DNA from: Maratus speciosus
Lineage: Eukaryota > Arthropoda > Arachnida > Araneae > Salticidae
Direction of reading: 5' to 3'
Length of the DNA: 64,000 nucleotides
Assembly (NCBI GenBank): GCA_963932465.1
Contig: OZ010786.1
Span: forward strand, 540,395,073-540,459,072
The translations under genes were made by a program, and so were the position numbers. A model generated the notes under the pieces. The model was not told where the DNA came from, ran no database searches, and saw nothing but the letters and a program-made list of their open reading frames with translations. Positions 59,826 through 64,000 of the stretch are shown piece after piece (the first letter of the stretch is position 1; each line of letters begins with the position of its first letter).

Positions 59826-61196
59826 ATATCTCAGTCTGGGATGATAAAAAGTTTCCCAATTACACGTAAGATGTCCAGTGGTGCGTTAAATCGGTAACGG
59901 AAGCATCATAAGGTATGTGGGCCCCAATCAAGAGAGCACCAGGACTACACTGAAATCAATGTCCATAATACCAGACATTACCACCAAATTGCAGTACAAA
60001 GTTGCGTCTAAAAGTCTGACTTAAACAGATGGCATAACAAATTGTATATCTTATACTGTCACGACACTAGTTTTTTAATACAGTGTTTTGACTTTATTAT
60101 AACAAACTATATATTTAAGTAATGTAAATAGCACATACCCTCATTGGTTGGATGGAGGATAGGGTGTGGTTTGAACTCGAAGTGCAGCTAGCTTCACGTG
60201 GTGAGTTCTGGTTTGTTTAAACATTATCAAATATCTAAACAAGCAAAGAGTTGTACATTGTACAATTTATATGCAAATGTTAATATTGGAACGCAAACTG
60301 ATCTCAGGTGATTATTTTCTTTATTCATCAAAATCACTGAAAATTGAATTTTTGCCGATTTGTATTGAGCTTGCGTGATCGGAAGCTATTCTTTAAACGC
60401 AACTGTTTATTTTTATTATTATTAAACATTACAATCTGCAAATATTTTTCACTATAGCGATAAAAAATAAATATACGTAAAAAAAGAAAAAAATTCTGAA
60501 AAAATCGGAAATGTTCAACTTTTTATAATTTTTAGGCGGTTTGCGGGATCGGAAGATAAAGTCCGATTTAAATAATTTTGTTTTTGTTTTTCTTGTATTT
60601 ACCAATCGCAACTTTTCCGCACTATAGCAACTCGGAAATATCAACTTGACTTTTTTCGCACCACCCTAATGTATAACTTCATACACTTTTCGATGGTACA
60701 ATAATCAAAATCGCACAAAAATCGCTATTATAGCGCCCGCTACCGGCGTAATTTTTCCAAATTCAGGGAGGACCTGCTTGGTATAGCCAAAAATTAAAAA
60801 AAAAAATTGGTTCAATTCTATGCATAACTTCATGCAATTTTCGATGGTACAATGGAGACATACGGAACCACGGACAGACGGACACACGGAAATACAAACA
60901 TTTTCTATAAACATATTTTTTGTAATCTCTGATCCCTAAAACGTGTAAATCCGTCGAAAACCGGAAGTCGAAAAAATTTCGATTGCAATACTATCTTCTA
61001 CTGAAGATAGAAGAAAGTAATATACATTCTAGTTTACAAATATATTTTCGCAACGTTCTAGCAAAAATAATATTTCTTACGCGCTAACCCACGCACGAAA
61101 AAACTGTACGTGATACTGACACAAAAAATATTTTTCACTAAAAAGTACAAAATACAAATAAAATCTAAAGCATGTAATATAGATAATTTATTAAAT

Positions 61197-61960
61197 ACTA
61201 GCAGGCTATGCCCGCTGCGCTGGTCAATATTTCCAAATGGACTTTGGATTAAACTAAATGGTGAATTTGAACTTGTATTTTAAACAATATGGATCTTCAG
61301 CTTGACCTTGCTCATCGCTGAAAACGATGCGAACGCCATTGCGATATAATGTTATCTTAAGCGTTGGACAAAATTTAGCAATTAAGAAGTAATTGTTTTA
61401 GTTGATTATAAACAGCGCACTTATGGTCGGGTAATGAGACCGTTATGACAACAGGAATTAATACCTCTGTAACTAATCAACATATAATGAAATCGTATAT
61501 ACTAACACCATTCCTAAAAGTCATGCAACAGGGCCACTTGTAACAAAATATGGTCTGTAGATTTTTTTAAAAAGGCTAAACTTTCATAATCAGGTTCACT
61601 TAATTTTTGAACTTTTACTGTTGCTCTATAACCAAGTACCCTTGAACAATATGTATACACTAAAACCTTTCCAAAATTATTACCTAACTAATTGTGGTAT
61701 ATCCTACGATAGTATTATAAACAATCGGAATGAAATACAAATTTCCGTTGTAAATATATAGTGGATGATGATGATGCGATTTTGTGTAATAGTAAAGTTT
61801 TCGCTTCAAACATAAACGATGCTTTCAACATTAAAGCTAATACACCAATATGTTAAGTATCCGAATACGGAAGGTTAACTTAAATTCTCATGAGCAACTA
61901 CTCGAAGAAAAGTGAATATGTGGCTTTTGTGATATTTTTATGTCAGCCGGGCGCAGATAA
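61197..61960 (-). mobile_element. Helitron 3' end, minus strand (other end not located)
   Basis: The reverse complement of 61195-61240 reads GCGCAGCGGGCATAGCCTGC followed by TAGTA, a Helitron-type 3' end with a GC-rich hairpin region before CTAGT. The matching 5' TC end was not found. The far boundary given is only where sequence character seems to change. Confidence 0.5.
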
Positions 61961-62455
61961 TAAATCAATAAAGATTGTTTTCATAGCATATTCTTATTTT
62001 ATTATTTTCATTTAAAACACAAACCTTTCACTCATTTCATTTAAAATGCATGCCTTATACTAATTTCATTTAAAAAACTGAAAAGATAAACAATAACAGG
62101 AAATAATGCCATAATTAAAAACAAAAAAATATTTTTAATTTACATACGCAAAATGTAACTACTGCTACTGGGAATTTTAAAAATGCTATCAGCGAAATGT
62201 GCGCACGGTTGTTATAAATGTAACCATTTTTTCTTCTTATCGAGGAGCAATTTATAAATCGCACAATATTATTCCAATTCCAATTTCTTTCATTGAGGAA
62301 CCTATGACCGGAAAAAATGGAAAAAGACTTTTGTAGATTCTTCGGATGACGGCATCTGACGCCATAAACCGAGTTTATATATATGAAAATAATTTTTAAG
62401 TCGTTACAAACATTGCTTTCATACTTAAATATTTTCATTGGTACTACTTGTTATC

Positions 62456-62716
62456 CCGTCGACCAATTTCGCCAAATTATATAAATCGCCAAACCATTCG
62501 CCAAATTATATAAATTGACATAATCTTTATTTTAAATAACGAAATAACAAATAAATTAGTATAACATTAATAAAAATACAAATAAAACGTCGAAATTAAA
62601 ATCACTTGATGACGTAAACACGTGTAGCTTGTTTAAATTCAAGTGAATTTGATATTTACGATCAACCATTATTGGCATTTAATCTTATAGTTTGACGATA
62701 AATTTTTGGTCGACGG
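62456..62716. mobile_element. 261-bp MITE with CCGTCGACCAA ends
   Basis: CCGTCGACCAA opens it and TTGGTCGACGG closes it, a perfect 11-bp inverted repeat. Next to the left end GCCAAATTATATAAAT occurs twice (62471 and 62499), a 28-bp tandem duplication. No coding sequence and no clear target-site duplication. Confidence 0.6.
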
Positions 62717-64000
62717 AATATCTAAGTAGTGCATTTTCCATTTTTGTTTTATAACGCTAAATTCTCAGTAATTTTTTTCCTTTTATTTTACATAAAATCA
62801 CTATTTTTTTAAAAAAAATTAAGATGCTTGCATTTTTATTTCAAACTCATAGAGCCGTTTTTATTTTTTAGCCAAAAGGGTCGATTTGAATTTTTTCCGT
62901 TGCTAGAGTAACGGATGTAATGATAGATATTTTGAGGTTTAGATGCCAAAGACACCGCCAAATTAGAAAAATATGAAATGTGCCATGAACTGTTGGCTTA
63001 TAAAAATTTATTTGGTAGCATTCGATTCAGCATACAAAACTACATTAAAATATGCTATCATTTGACGCATAATTTTTATATTCGATTTTTTTCCCCTCCA
63101 CGTGCAAAAACCATTAGGGGTGACACTTTAGAAAGTCCTTTCTTAGCAGAAGTCTATGTCATAAGAAGTATTTTTACCACGATTTTCAAGATTTTAGGTT
63201 CAGTAGTTTGCGCTGTGCGTTAATTAGTCACCTAATCCAGACTTTATTTTATATACTATATTAGATATTCCATTTTGCGGTGAATCGATGATCGAAAATT
63301 AGTCCAATATCATTTGAAATATTACATAACAGAGGAGAAAGTACGAAGAAAGACGAAGAAGAAATGACGAATTACAAAAGACTTGTATTTTTTTTTCAAA
63401 ATGTTGAATTTTTCGATAGTAATAACGTATTAAAACATAAATTTCCTTAAAAATTATCTTTATTTCCTAGATTTCGAATATGTGAATTTTCCTATAAATG
63501 AAATTGGCGATATGACTTGAGAAAAAATGAAATAAACAATAGATAATATTTGCTTATATAAAATGGGTAATATTCGTTGATCTGAGTTCGAGTTTATAAA
63601 TATCACATGCTTTCGGAATTACGGCGAAAAACATTTTAAAAAGTATGAAATTATTTTACAATATGTATGTGTGGCAGAGATTCACACTGAAATTTAAGCA
63701 TTCGATTCCATTTTTAAAATATTAACTGATATCTATATAAGTTACAATTGAATATGAAAATGTACCCAAAAAATGATCTCTTTCACCTAAAAAAACACCA
63801 TTTGTGAGAACATCCTCAAGCTAATGTCACGCTTATGCATTTTTGGCTTAAAATCACATCGTTTTGCGACAAAAGAAAAATAAAAAATTGTAAAGAAACA
63901 AATAGTAATTACACATGTGACTCACAATTACATCTGCTTGTTTCTTCTTTAAGTCACGTGATGGGACAATTAGATATAAAAAAAAAAGAAAAGAGCAGAA
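62717..64000. other. AT-rich stretch with nothing recognised
   Basis: A small hairpin CCGTTGCTAGAGTAACGG lies near 62908. The 81-codon open frame at 62978 has no recognised domain and no counterpart elsewhere in the window. Confidence 0.4.

Larger units (their letters stand above)
54961..60668 (+). mobile_element. DNA transposon with TAGGGTGG ends and perfect 8-bp target duplication
   Basis: The left end TAGGGTGGTGCGAAAAAATT and the mirrored right end TAGGGTGGTGCGAAAAAAGT continue as inverted repeats into CAAGTTGATATTTCCGAGT. The octamer ATGTATAA lies at 54953-54960 and again at 60669-60676. The inverted similarity resumes beyond the inner insertion (58177-58500 against about 60310-60620), giving arms of over 350 bp. 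Without the 3.16-kb inner element it is about 2.5 kb, close to its relative at 1553-4194. It carries a broken transposase. Confidence 0.9.
54660..60860 (+). repeat. 151-155-bp tandem repeat split by the transposon
   Basis: GATGGTACAA or CATGGTACAA occurs at 54669, 54824, 60692 and 60843. Removing the 5.7-kb insertion and one copy of its target-site duplication makes the middle spacing 152 bp. Units share AAAAATCGCTATTA, GGACCT.CTTG and TTGGTTCAATTCTATGCATA-like blocks. Confidence 0.9.
54582..61018. mobile_element. Outermost MITE of a three-level nest
   Basis: ACTTTCTTCTATCT at 54582-54595 is matched by AGATAGAAGAAAGT at 61005-61018, a perfect 14-bp inverted repeat. Without its insertion the element is about 720 bp and consists mainly of a 151-155-bp tandem repeat with a CGGACAGACGGACACACGG run near the right end. 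It has no coding capacity. It is split by the transposon at 54961-60668. Confidence 0.75.
46850..61180 (+). repeat. Segmental duplication unit C (right boundary unclear)
   Basis: It carries the ordered anchors at 47107 (CTGTATCAATCATATTAATC), 47203 (ATTAGTTCTG), 47888 (AATCAGAAAGTGGAG), 48077 (AAGGGGCTACTCA), 50345, 50560, 50860, 53772 and 54490. Nothing recognisable continues the unit after the nested elements at 54582-61018 except a possible TGATACTGACAC match near 61112. Confidence 0.7.

Overview
The window reads as AT-rich, intron-like or intergenic DNA from an animal genome, most likely an arthropod and possibly a spider or other chelicerate. That guess rests on the mix of transposon relics, the tRNA-derived SINE and the lack of any compact gene layout; I cannot name a species. 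I found no intact protein-coding gene, no convincing tRNA or rRNA gene and no prokaryotic feature. Almost everything that can be named is a mobile-element relic, a tandem repeat or a diverged segmental duplication. The long open frames are chance frames or pieces of dead transposases.

Large-scale layout. From about 15.8 kb to the right edge the window is built from at least three diverged, same-strand copies of one long segment: unit A (about 15.8-31.4 kb), unit B (about 31.7-46.8 kb) and unit C (from about 46.85 kb). The tail of a further copy may lie at 10.5-11.1 kb. Copies are recognised by collinear anchors such as a gatcagaaagtggag motif at 19569, 33680 and 47888. Each unit has since taken in a different set of transposons, which hides the duplication. 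Two anchors look gene-like: a possible coding exon (21287 in A, about 33888 in B) and a pyrimidine-tract/AG/GTAAGT block followed by AATAAA (27.67, 39.0 and 53.77 kb). The units may be copies of a gene, but its product is not recognised.

Region by region. 1.5-4.2 kb is a DNA transposon with TAGGGTGG ends, a broken transposase and a nested palindromic MITE. 11.3-15.3 kb is a Penelope-like retroelement relic made of tandem 3' fragments, split by a 1.78-kb terminal-inverted-repeat element that carries a 173-bp satellite. Unit A holds a Tigger/pogo relic, a piggyBac-like MITE, a 1-kb element with a SINE inside it, two more SINEs, a non-autonomous Helitron and a mariner pseudogene. Unit B holds a 750-bp foldback element, a hAT-type MITE, a reverse-transcriptase fragment, a Tc1-type element, a mariner-type MITE, another nested pair and a 2-kb element. 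Unit C holds a mariner deletion derivative and a three-deep nest at 54.6-61.0 kb, followed by a Helitron end and a small MITE.

How the parts relate. The TAGGGTGG transposons at 1.55 and 54.96 kb are the same family, each with a decayed transposase of the same type. The reverse-transcriptase fragment at 38.2 kb and the repeats at 11.3-15.3 kb may come from related Penelope-like elements. The nesting gives a relative order of insertions that could be dated. All superfamily names come from terminal sequences and short protein motifs read by eye; no database search was run.
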